A stretch of 36,134 bases of DNA, taken from Allobosea sp. 47.2.35. Its GTDB lineage: Bacteria; Pseudomonadota; Alphaproteobacteria; Rhizobiales; Beijerinckiaceae. The stretch is taken from positions 1 through 36,134 of the forward strand of contig NZ_JANLGI010000029.1 in assembly GCF_024655635.1 (NCBI RefSeq). The letters run 5' to 3'. Positions 30,453-36,134 of this stretch are shown here, one piece after another. A model generated the notes under the pieces. The model searched no databases. It was not told the origin of the DNA and saw nothing but the letters and a program-made list of their open reading frames with translations. Numbering within the stretch: position 1 is the stretch's first letter; each line of letters begins with the position of its first letter. A program made the position numbers and the translations under genes.

Positions 30453-31229
30453 TCACGGCGCTGCCGAAGACAGGCTGGCCGCGATGGCCGCAGCGAGGCC
30501 GGCGGGATTGTCCCAGGGGATCGAATGCCCGGCGCGCGGCACGATGGCGATCTCGATCTCCACCTCCGACAGCCCTGCCACACCATCATAAGGCAGCGAC
30601 AGCTCGCCGATGATCAGCGTACGCGGCACGGGGAGCGACGTCAGAATACTCCGCCATGTCGGATCGCTGCCTTCGACGAGCGAGCGCGCGGTCCGCTGCA
30701 CGGCATAGGCGGCGCTGCGAGCGAGCGAAGCCGCCCAGATATCGTTGCCCTCGGCCCGGGCCGCGCGGACGATCGCGTCCTGGCCACTGGCGCAATACTC
30801 CGCTTCAGGGATTGCCGCGATGCCCCGGCTGAACTGGCCACCGCCCGGGTCGAGATTGGGTTCACCGACGACGAGCCTGCCGAGGCGTGGCCCCAGCATC
30901 GCGGCAGCGGCAATCGCGACGGCTCCGCCCATGCTGTGCCCGAAGACATCGACCCGGGGCAGCTCCAGCGCATCGATCAGCGCGACGACGCTGCGGGCAT
31001 GGTCGTCGATCGTGTAGCCGAACGCCTCCGGCCGGTCGCTGAAGCCGGAGCCCAGCAAATCGATCAGCAGCATGCGCCGGCCGCGCAAGGCCGGATCGGC
31101 CGCGACGGTCGGGTAGTCGCAGGACGAGGCGCAGCCAAGGCCGTGAATCATGACCAGCGCCGGACCTTCACCGGCCAGGTCGTGGTAGCGCAGCGATCCG
31201 CCAGCGCCTGGAACAGCAAAGGATTTCAT
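30453..31229 (-). CDS. Alpha/beta hydrolase
   Basis: This 258-aa protein is an alpha/beta-hydrolase-fold enzyme. It begins SLRYHDLAGEGPALVMIHGLGCASSCDYPTVAADPALRGRRMLLIDLLGSGFSDRPEAF, with the oxyanion-hole HGLG. The nucleophile elbow is VDVFGHSMGGAVAIAAA with catalytic Ser. The acid is probably within the LTSLPVPRTLIIGELSLPYDGVAGLSEVEIEIAIV region, and the catalytic His is in RAGHSIPWDNPAGLAAAI. Its substrate is not evident. It lies 56 bp upstream of the PNPOx-like gene on the same strand, but no clear operon link is seen. The pnp terminator lies about 86 bp upstream, so it has its own promoter. Confidence 0.9.
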   Translation of the reverse strand: MKSFAVPGAGGSLRYHDLAGEGPALVMIHGLGCASSCDYPTVAADPALRGRRMLLIDLLGSGFSDRPEAFGYTIDDHARSVVALIDALELPRVDVFGHSMGGAVAIAAAAMLGPRLGRLVVGEPNLDPGGGQFSRGIAAIPEAEYCASGQDAIVRAARAEGNDIWAASLARSAAYAVQRTARSLVEGSDPTWRSILTSLPVPRTLIIGELSLPYDGVAGLSEVEIEIAIVPRAGHSIPWDNPAGLAAAIAASLSSAAP

Positions 31230-31315
31230 CGGCGAGTACTCCGGTTTTTCACGGAAGCTTTAGGCAAAGGCGCTGTCCGAACATGGCGGGATAAGTCTCT
31301 CGACGACAACGAAAA

Positions 31316-31342
31316 ACGCCCCGCATCATCGATGCGGGGCGT
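31316..31342 (-). terminator. Intrinsic terminator after pnp
   Basis: ACGCCCCGCATC and GATGCGGGGCGT pair perfectly over 12 bases with a 3-base loop. On the minus strand TTTTTCGTTG follows, a clear U-tract. It begins 30 bases past the pnp stop. The plus strand also has TCCTGTTTT after it, so it may work both ways. Confidence 0.92.
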
Positions 31343-31371
31343 CCTGTTTTACACAAGCTGGCGGGCCGTTA

Positions 31372-33543
31372 TTACTCGGCCGCGCCCTGCTTCTCACGGG
31401 CCTTGTCGGCCTCGCGCTGCGCCTTGAGCTTCTCGGTGAGGTCCTCGCCGGTGGCCTGGTCGACGACCTTCATCGAGAGGCGGATCTTGCCGCGCTCGTC
31501 CTGGCCGAGGAACTTGACCTTGACCTTGTCGCCTTCCTTGACGACGTCCGAGACCTTCTGGACGCGCTGGGGAGCGAGCTCGGAGATGTGGACGAGGCCG
31601 TCCTTGGCGCCGAAGAAGTTCACGAAGGCTCCGAACTCCATGATCTTGACGACTGTGCCGTCATAGATCACGCCGACTTCGGCCTCCGAGACGATCGACT
31701 TGATCCACTTGATCGCGGCTTCGATCGACTTGCCGTCGGCCGAGGCGATCTTGATGGTGCCGTCGTCCTCGATGTTGACCTTGGCGCCGGTCTTCTCGAC
31801 GATCTCGCGGATGACCTTGCCGCCGGAGCCGATGACTTCCCGGATCTTGTCGACCGGGATCTTCATCGTCTCGATGCGCGGCGCGAACTCGCCGAGCTGG
31901 CTGCGCGACGCGGAGAGCGCCTTGTTCATCTCGCCGAGGATGTGCTCGCGACCGCCCTTGGCCTGCTCGAGGGCGACCTTCATGATCTCCTCGGTGATGC
32001 CGGCGATCTTGATGTCCATCTGCAGCGAGGTGATGCCCGCGGCGGTGCCGGCCACCTTGAAGTCCATGTCGCCGAGATGGTCCTCGTCGCCGAGGATGTC
32101 GGAGAGCACGGCGAAGCGCTTGCCTTCGAGGATCAGGCCCATCGCGATGCCCGCGACCGGCGACTTCAGCGGAACGCCCGCATCCATCAGCGCCAGCGAG
32201 GTGCCGCAGACGGTGGCCATCGAGGAGGAGCCGTTCGACTCGGTGATCTCCGAGACGACGCGGATCGTGTAGGGGAACTCCGACTTCGCCGGCAGCATCG
32301 GACGGATGGCGCGCCAGGCGAGCTTGCCATGGCCGATCTCACGGCGGCCGGGCGAACCCATGCGGCCGGTCTCGCCGACGGAGTAGGGCGGGAAATTGTA
32401 ATGCAGCAGGAAGGTTTCCTTGTAGGTGCCTTCCAGCGAGTCGATGAACTGCTCGTCATCGCCGGTGCCGAGCGTGGTCACGACCAGCGCCTGCGTCTCG
32501 CCGCGGGTGAACAGGGCCGAGCCGTGGGTGCGCGGCAACATGCCGGCCTCGGCGACGATCTTGCGGACCGTCTTGAGGTCGCGGCCGTCGATGCGGGTGC
32601 CGTCATCGAGGATGGTCCAGCGCACGACCTTGGCCTGGGCTTCCTTGAACTGGCCACCGACCTGCTCCTTGGTGAAGGTGGTCTTGCCGTCCGGCTCGGC
32701 CGAGATCAGCGAGGCGACCTTGGCCTTGGCGGCGTCCAGCGCCTTGTAGCGCTCGGCCTTGGTGGTGATCTTGTAGGCGGCGCGCAGATCGGCGTCGACG
32801 AGCTTGAGGACGGCGTCCAGAACGACGGAGTTGTCGGCCGGGGTGTAGTCGCGCGGCTCCTTGGCGGCCTTCTCGGCCAGGCGGATGATGGCGTCGATCA
32901 CCGGCTGGAAATGCTTGTGGCCGAACATCACGGCGCCGAGCATCACGTCTTCCGGCAGCTCCTTGGCTTCCGACTCGACCATCAGGACGGCGTCCTGCGT
33001 GCCGGCGACGACGAGGTCGAGAACCGATTCCTTGGCCTCTTCGATCGTCGGGTTCAGCTTGTAGGCGCCGTCGATATAGCCGACGCGGGCGCCGCCGATC
33101 GGGCCCATGAAGGGCACGCCGGAGAGGGTCAGCGCGGCCGAGGTCGCGACCATCGCGAGGATGTCGGGATCGTTCTCCAGGTCATGCTGGAGCACGGTGA
33201 CGACGACCTGCGTGTCGTTCTTGTAGCCTTCGACGAAGAGCGGGCGGATCGGGCGGTCGATCAGGCGGGAGACCAGCGTCTCCTTCTCGCTCGGACGGCC
33301 CTCGCGCTTGAAATAGCCGCCGGGGATGCGGCCGGCGGCGAAGGTCTTTTCCTGGTAGTTCACGGTCAGCGGGAAGAAGTCGAAGCCCGGCTTCGGCTCC
33401 TTGGCCGAGACGACGGTCGCGAGCACGACGGTCTCGCCATAGGTGGCCATCACGGCGCCGTCGGCCTGGCGGGCGACCTTGCCGGTTTCGAGGACGAGCT
33501 TGCGGCCGCCCCAGATCAGTTCTTCGGTTTGGATGTCGAACAT
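31372..33543 (-). CDS. pnp: Polyribonucleotide nucleotidyltransferase
   Basis: PNPase degrades RNA 3'-5' by phosphorolysis, and can add tails; it forms a trimeric ring and joins the degradosome. The 723-aa protein has two RNase PH domains. The first begins MFDIQTEELIWGGRKLVLETGKVARQADGAVMATYGETVVLATVV, and the second has the catalytic core FPPYSVGETGRMGSPGRREIGHGKLAWRAI and VCGTSLALMDAGVPLKSPVAGIAMGLI. A KH domain follows (IPVDKIREVIGSGGKVIREI, about residues 560-615), then an S1 domain (GVIYDGTVVKIMEFGAFVNFFGAKDGLVHISEL, about 625-690). A charged tail ends the chain. The leader holds a strong stem-loop. A terminator separates it from upstream rpsO, so pnp has its own promoter at least in part. 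Confidence 0.98.
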   Translation of the reverse strand: MFDIQTEELIWGGRKLVLETGKVARQADGAVMATYGETVVLATVVSAKEPKPGFDFFPLTVNYQEKTFAAGRIPGGYFKREGRPSEKETLVSRLIDRPIRPLFVEGYKNDTQVVVTVLQHDLENDPDILAMVATSAALTLSGVPFMGPIGGARVGYIDGAYKLNPTIEEAKESVLDLVVAGTQDAVLMVESEAKELPEDVMLGAVMFGHKHFQPVIDAIIRLAEKAAKEPRDYTPADNSVVLDAVLKLVDADLRAAYKITTKAERYKALDAAKAKVASLISAEPDGKTTFTKEQVGGQFKEAQAKVVRWTILDDGTRIDGRDLKTVRKIVAEAGMLPRTHGSALFTRGETQALVVTTLGTGDDEQFIDSLEGTYKETFLLHYNFPPYSVGETGRMGSPGRREIGHGKLAWRAIRPMLPAKSEFPYTIRVVSEITESNGSSSMATVCGTSLALMDAGVPLKSPVAGIAMGLILEGKRFAVLSDILGDEDHLGDMDFKVAGTAAGITSLQMDIKIAGITEEIMKVALEQAKGGREHILGEMNKALSASRSQLGEFAPRIETMKIPVDKIREVIGSGGKVIREIVEKTGAKVNIEDDGTIKIASADGKSIEAAIKWIKSIVSEAEVGVIYDGTVVKIMEFGAFVNFFGAKDGLVHISELAPQRVQKVSDVVKEGDKVKVKFLGQDERGKIRLSMKVVDQATGEDLTEKLKAQREADKAREKQGAAE

Positions 33544-33606
33544 GTGTTTCGTCTTTCGGTCGGGTTCGACCCGTCCGGTGCCTTCAGGCCCATGGGCAAG
33601 ACGGCG

Positions 33607-33644
33607 GAACGCTCGGGTGTGAGAGGGAATGCGCCCGAGCGCTC
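33607..33644 (-). promoter_or_regulatory. Stem-loop in the pnp leader
   Basis: GAACGCTCGGG (33607-33617) and CCCGAGCGCTC (33634-33644) pair over 11 positions with one mismatch around a 16-base loop. It lies about 65 bases before the pnp start codon on the minus strand. E. coli pnp is controlled through an RNase III-cut leader hairpin; a similar device here is inference. Confidence 0.5.
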
Positions 33645-33750
33645 GGCGATCCTGCCATGGACGTCTTGGGCGCCCGGCGGGTCACGCGGGAGGCCGCCCC
33701 ATGCGGCTGCCGCGATAGTCAGGCAGGTCACGCCCCATGGCGGCCTCGCC

Positions 33751-33787
33751 CGAAAAGGAGCCGCCCGGAGCTGGTCGCACCGGGCGG
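33751..33787 (-). terminator. Terminator after rpsO
   Basis: CCGCCCGG (33761-33768) and CCGGGCGG (33780-33787) pair perfectly around 11 bases, and the minus strand continues CTCCTTTTCG. It lies 18 bases beyond the rpsO stop, in the 261-bp rpsO-pnp gap, and probably limits read-through into pnp. Confidence 0.78.
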
Positions 33788-33804
33788 AAACCGTCAGCTT
33801 TCGA

Positions 33805-34074
33805 TCAGCGGCGGATGCCGAGCCGTTCGATCAGCGTCTTGTAGCGACCCTGGTCCTTGCCCTTGAGATAGTCGAGCAGGGAACGGCGCTGGGAGACCAG
33901 CTTGAGCAGGCCGCGGCGCGAATGGTTGTCCTTCGCATGCGACTTGAAGTGGCCGGTCAGGTTGGTGATGCGCTCGGTCAGGATCGCGACCTGAACTTCC
34001 GGCGAGCCGGTGTCGTTCGGCTTGGTGGCGTATTCCTGGAGCAGCGCGGTCTTGCGCTCGGCAGTGATCGACAT
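33805..34074 (-). CDS. rpsO: 30S ribosomal protein S15
   Basis: S15 binds the central domain of 16S rRNA early in 30S assembly and contacts 23S rRNA in a bridge. The 89-aa protein is of canonical length with the signature TGSPEVQVAILTERITNLTGHFKSHAKDNHSRRGLLKLVSQRRSLLDYLKGKDQGRYKTLIERLGIRR. Start ATG 34074 is given by homology; GAGGATCTCCCG precedes it. It is followed by pnp, as in most bacteria. Upstream, where truB and rbfA usually stand, the next genes are an HxlR regulator and its neighbour, so the usual cluster is broken here. Confidence 0.98.
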   Translation of the reverse strand: MSITAERKTALLQEYATKPNDTGSPEVQVAILTERITNLTGHFKSHAKDNHSRRGLLKLVSQRRSLLDYLKGKDQGRYKTLIERLGIRR

Positions 34075-34245
34075 CGGGAGATCCTCGTGTTCGGGTTGAT
34101 CTGGCGGGCCAGGCCGGGATGTCGTCCAGCAAGGTCCGAAGTCCGCGAGCACCTCATCGTGGAGGGGTCGCGCCGCCGGCTGGTTGGCCGGTTGCCCGGG
34201 CATATACACGAAATCGGGGGAAACGCCAGCGTTCCCGACTCCGGG

Positions 34246-34617
34246 CTAGATCGAAGCCTCGCCCCGGTCATAGCGCTGCTGGGCGGCCTCGACCTCGCCG
34301 ATATGCGCCTCGGCCCAGAGCGTCAGCTGGTTCACTGTCTGCGCCAAGGTGCGCCCGAGTTCCGTCAGCGAATATTCGACGGTCACCGGCACCGTCGCGA
34401 ACACCTCGCGCCGCACCAGCCCGTCGCGCTCCAGGCTCTTCAGCGTCTGGGACAGCATCTTCTGCGAGATGTTCTCGATCCGGCGCCTGAGTTCGTTGAA
34501 GCGCAAGGTGCCGTCGTCGAGCGCGATCAGGATCAGCACAGCCCAGGTATCGCCGATGCGATCGAGCACGCGCCGGGTCGGGCACAGCGCCTGGAATGGG
34601 TCGGGGCGTTTCAGCAT
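34246..34617 (-). CDS. HxlR-family transcriptional regulator
   Basis: This 123-aa protein is a winged-helix HxlR/MarR-like regulator. It begins MLKRPDPFQALCPTRRVLDRIGDTWAVLILIALDDGTLRFNELRRRIENISQKMLSQTLKSLERDGLVRREVFATVPVTVEYSLTELGRTLAQTVNQLTLWAE, with a Cys at residue 12, the position often redox-sensing in HypR/QorR-like members. The helix-turn-helix spans about 35-70 and the wing is around VPVTVEYSLT. It is divergent from an NAD(P)-binding oxidoreductase-like gene with 124 bp between starts. Such pairs usually mean direct control of the neighbour, often by reactive electrophiles or oxidants; that is inference. Confidence 0.93.
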   Translation of the reverse strand: MLKRPDPFQALCPTRRVLDRIGDTWAVLILIALDDGTLRFNELRRRIENISQKMLSQTLKSLERDGLVRREVFATVPVTVEYSLTELGRTLAQTVNQLTLWAEAHIGEVEAAQQRYDRGEASI

Positions 34618-34705
34618 GGCGGTTTCCCGGAGGTGACCATGTCGCGTGAAAGTGCCTTCTTTACGGGGCGGCGCGGCAGGATCAGATAGGTTCCATTGGA
34701 GTGCA

Positions 34706-34722
34706 GGTATCCAGAAGATACC
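34706..34722. promoter_or_regulatory. Candidate HxlR operator
   Basis: GGTATC (34706-34711), CAGAA, GATACC (34717-34722) form a perfect 6-base inverted repeat, 19 bases before the start of the NAD(P)-binding protein and just ahead of its ribosome binding site AAAGGAG at 34727-34733. A related half, AGGTTCCA, lies at 34688-34695. HxlR regulators bind short inverted repeats near divergent promoters, so this is a reasonable operator candidate. Confidence 0.5.
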
Positions 34723-34741
34723 AAACAAAGGAGCCTTTGTC

Positions 34742-35353
34742 ATGAAAGTCGCATTGATCGGCGCCAGCGGATTCATCGGTTCGCGCCTGCTGGCCGAACT
34801 CTCAGCGCGCGGCCATGCCGTCACCGCCATCGTCCGTAATCCCGAGAAGGTCGCAGGCCTGCCCGGCGCCACTGCCGTCAAGGGCGATGTCTTCGACAAG
34901 GACGGGTTGGCCAAGCTCCTCGCCGGTCATGATGCGGTGATCAGCGCCGTGCATTTCAGCGCCAGCGACCCGCAGGTCCTGCTCGCGTCGGTCCGGCAGT
35001 CCGGCGTGACGCGCTATCTCGTCGTCGGCGGTGCCGGCAGCCTCGAGGTCGCACCGGGCGTGAAGCTCTTCGACACCCCCGAATTCCCCGCTGTTTATCT
35101 CGACGAAGCCCGGAAGGGCGGCGCCTTCCTCGATCTGCTGAAGCAGGAGCAGGGCCTCGACTGGACCTTCCTCTCGCCTTCGGCCCTGATCCAGCCGGGC
35201 GAGCGCACCGGCAAGTTCCGCCTCGGCACCGACCAGCTCCTCGTTGACGCCAAGGGCAGCAGCGCGATTTCGGCCGAGGATTATGCGATTGCTCTGGTCG
35301 ACGAGCTGGAAAAGCCGGCTCATGGCCGTCGCCGCTTCACGGTCGGCTACTGA
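34742..35353 (+). CDS. NAD(P)-dependent oxidoreductase-like (NmrA/YwnB-type) protein
   Basis: This 203-aa protein has an atypical short-chain dehydrogenase Rossmann fold. The dinucleotide motif is MKVALIGASGFIGSRLLAEL (GASGFIG at residues 7-13), followed by VTAIVRNPEK for NADP-type recognition, AVKGDVFDKDGLAKLLAGHDAVISAVHF, RYLVVGGAGSLEVAPG and WTFLSPSALIQPGERTGKFRLGTD. It fits the NAD(P)-binding NmrA/YwnB group of small NADPH-dependent reductases or redox sensors. AAAGGAG precedes ATG 34742. It is divergent from the HxlR gene, which likely controls it. The native substrate is unknown. Confidence 0.9.
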   Translation: MKVALIGASGFIGSRLLAELSARGHAVTAIVRNPEKVAGLPGATAVKGDVFDKDGLAKLLAGHDAVISAVHFSASDPQVLLASVRQSGVTRYLVVGGAGSLEVAPGVKLFDTPEFPAVYLDEARKGGAFLDLLKQEQGLDWTFLSPSALIQPGERTGKFRLGTDQLLVDAKGSSAISAEDYAIALVDELEKPAHGRRRFTVGY

Positions 35354-35374
35354 TTTCTCGCGCCATAACGAAAA

Positions 35375-35401
35375 GGGCCGCGCCTCCAGGAGGTGCGGCC
35401 C
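35375..35401. terminator. Bidirectional terminator between convergent genes
   Basis: GGGCCGCGCCTC and GAGGTGCGGCCC pair over 12 positions (one G-T wobble) around a 3-base loop. The plus strand continues CTCTTTATTG and the minus strand TTTTCGTT, so it can stop transcription from both the plus-strand oxidoreductase and the minus-strand small gene. Confidence 0.85.
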
Positions 35402-35429
35402 CTCTTTATTGAACGGCTCGTAATCGCGA

Positions 35430-35780
35430 TTACGCCTTGCGGAAGCGCTTCTCGCCGATGCTGAGTGTGCCGCGCTTCAGCTTCCCGAGCGCGACCCAGC
35501 CGGTCTCGCCCTCGAAATAGAGCTTCGAGCGATCGACCGCATAGCGGCCGACATGCTTGGCGCCGGCAGCGGGCTTGGCCTTATGGAACTGGCCGTCCGG
35601 CCTGAGGTCGATCAGGATCGACCCGTCCTCGGTCTTCCACTGGCCGATCGCGGCCTGTTCGAACGGGCCGAGGGTGTCAGTGGTGTCGAAATCGATCTCG
35701 AGCGGGCGGACGGAACGGCTGGCCGGCGCGAGGCCGGAGGCGAACTGGCCGAGAGCCTGAAGAACCTGGCTGATCTGCAT
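35430..35780 (-). CDS. Small hypothetical protein, possibly Atu4866-like
   Basis: From ATG 35780 the protein has 116 aa; GGGAG nine bases upstream supports this start over an in-frame one at 35831. There is no signal peptide. Residues about 45-115 look like a small beta-barrel: IGQWKTEDGSILIDLRPDGQFHKAKPAAGAKHVGRYAVDRSKLYFEGETGWVALGKLKRGTLSIGEKRFRK. This order (WxxxDG, LxPDGxF, GRY, LYFxxETGW, G) recalls the Atu4866 domain, but I cannot confirm it. The first 40 residues (QISQVLQALGQFASGLAPASRSVRPLEID) are helical. No function is known to me. Neighbours give no clue. Confidence 0.75.
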   Translation of the reverse strand: MQISQVLQALGQFASGLAPASRSVRPLEIDFDTTDTLGPFEQAAIGQWKTEDGSILIDLRPDGQFHKAKPAAGAKHVGRYAVDRSKLYFEGETGWVALGKLKRGTLSIGEKRFRKA

Positions 35781-36016
35781 GGTTTTCGTCTCCCTGTGGT
35801 GGTGACGGCTGAAACCGCTTGTCGCAGACATCCCCGTCGGGATCTGTCAGCAAGCGGTGCGGCATCGATCGACTCCAGCGAGTCGGCCGAGGAACGTCAC
35901 GGATTGAATGTGCGAGGGCGGCGTCGTGATGGAGCAAAGCTCCGGCGCCTGTGACGGAGATAGGCCGATCGAGCGCCTCGACAAGAGGCGGCGAGTGAAA
36001 ATTCCTCCCAGAAACG
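35781..36016. other. Intergenic stretch without recognised gene
   Basis: About 236 bases between the small hypothetical gene and the chemoreceptor terminator. Open frames cross it, but none has a recognisable translation or ribosome binding site. It should include the promoter of the small gene on the minus strand; I see no convincing -35/-10 pair or repeat. Confidence 0.5.
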
Positions 36017-36046
36017 CGAACGGCGCCCTTTTGGGGGCGCCGTTCG
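36017..36046 (-). terminator. Terminator after the chemoreceptor gene
   Basis: CGAACGGCGCCC (36017-36028) and GGGCGCCGTTCG (36035-36046) pair perfectly over 12 bases around a 6-base loop. On the minus strand CGTTTCTGGG follows, a weak U-tract. It lies 36 bases past the stop of the partial chemoreceptor gene. Confidence 0.75.
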
Positions 36047-36082
36047 TGTCGTAGTTGAGGGTAGTTCGGAGGCTGTTTGGCC

Positions 36083-36134
36083 TCAGAACTCTTCCCATCC
36101 TGAATCGCTGGCCCGGCCGCCGCCGCCATTGGCG
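36083..36134 (-). CDS. Probable methyl-accepting chemotaxis protein, C-terminal end
   Basis: On the minus strand, the last 51 bases read ANGGGGRASDSGWEEF and stop at 36083-36085. A Gly-rich linker ending in a xWEEF pentapeptide is the usual C-terminus of alphaproteobacterial chemoreceptors, where it tethers CheR and CheB (NWETF in E. coli Tar and Tsr). No sensing or signalling domain is in the window, so the call rests on this tail alone. A 12-bp hairpin follows the gene. Confidence 0.65.
   Translation of the reverse strand, partial: ANGGGGRASDSGWEEF

Noticed and set aside
31588..34689. A 1033-codon open frame on the plus strand
   Set aside because: It is the antisense shadow of pnp and rpsO; the translation is Asp/Arg/Leu-rich without domains, as expected for GC-rich complementary frames.

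Overview
The window is GC-rich, densely coded bacterial chromosome from an alphaproteobacterium. Protein features and repeat families point to Hyphomicrobiales (Rhizobiales), perhaps a Bosea-like lineage; that genus guess is inference. Supporting signs are the hemE / PPDK-regulator junction, a CtrA box, VSRET-encoding parS in rsmG, a WEEF-ending chemoreceptor, and CTAGAGC and TCATTCCGGGGC palindromic repeats. Almost every gene is a recognisable housekeeping gene, and I see no phage, transposon, CRISPR, tRNA or rRNA gene.

Layout. 1-4.9 kb: the 3' end of ftsK, a LolA-like carrier, exonuclease III and an EamA transporter (all +), then a minus-strand response regulator plus cyclic-nucleotide-binding protein, divergent from an L,D-transpeptidase-like gene. 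5-10.5 kb: a VOC protein, a REP-like palindrome, yggS-type PLP protein, then leuS-lptE-holA (+). 10.5-19.7 kb: a minus-strand block, read in transcription order hemE-hemJ-rho-mnmE-mnmG-rsmG-parA-parB, with 4-bp overlaps at mnmG/rsmG and rsmG/parA. 20.2-24 kb: plus-strand block PPDK regulator-maf-aroE-coaE-dnaQ. 24-28.5 kb: terC and secB (-), then timA-like, mltA, smr and a small XRE gene (+). 28.5-36.1 kb: adenosine-kinase-like gene (+), a flavin-type oxidase and an alpha/beta hydrolase (-), rpsO-pnp (-), a divergent HxlR regulator / NAD(P)-binding protein pair, a small hypothetical gene, and the 3' end of a chemoreceptor gene.

The main point of interest is the chromosome-origin neighbourhood. 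The 489-bp gap between hemE and the PPDK-regulator gene has the expected alphaproteobacterial oriC position. It carries a full TTAA-N7-TTAAC CtrA box, several DnaA-box-like 9-mers (two in tandem 11 bp apart), AT-rich stretches with a perfect inverted repeat, and a one-mismatch parS. About 7 kb away, at the mnmG/rsmG junction, lie a perfect parS palindrome inside the rsmG coding sequence, one perfect DnaA box and one near-perfect box. parA and parB follow directly. Genes on the two sides of the gap run away from it, as expected for divergent replication. Replication (oriC, holA, dnaQ), segregation (parABS, ftsK), tRNA modification and translation (mnmE, mnmG, rsmG, leuS), cofactor synthesis (hemE, hemJ, coaE) and envelope biogenesis (lolA, lptE, secB, mltA) are thus gathered around the origin.

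Other structure: six convincing intergenic terminator-like hairpins (after rho, secB, rpsO and pnp, between the convergent genes at 35.4 kb, and after the chemoreceptor), three complex palindromic repeats between genes, a candidate HxlR operator, a stem-loop in the pnp leader, and an unexplained ~550-bp stretch between the rho terminator and mnmE.
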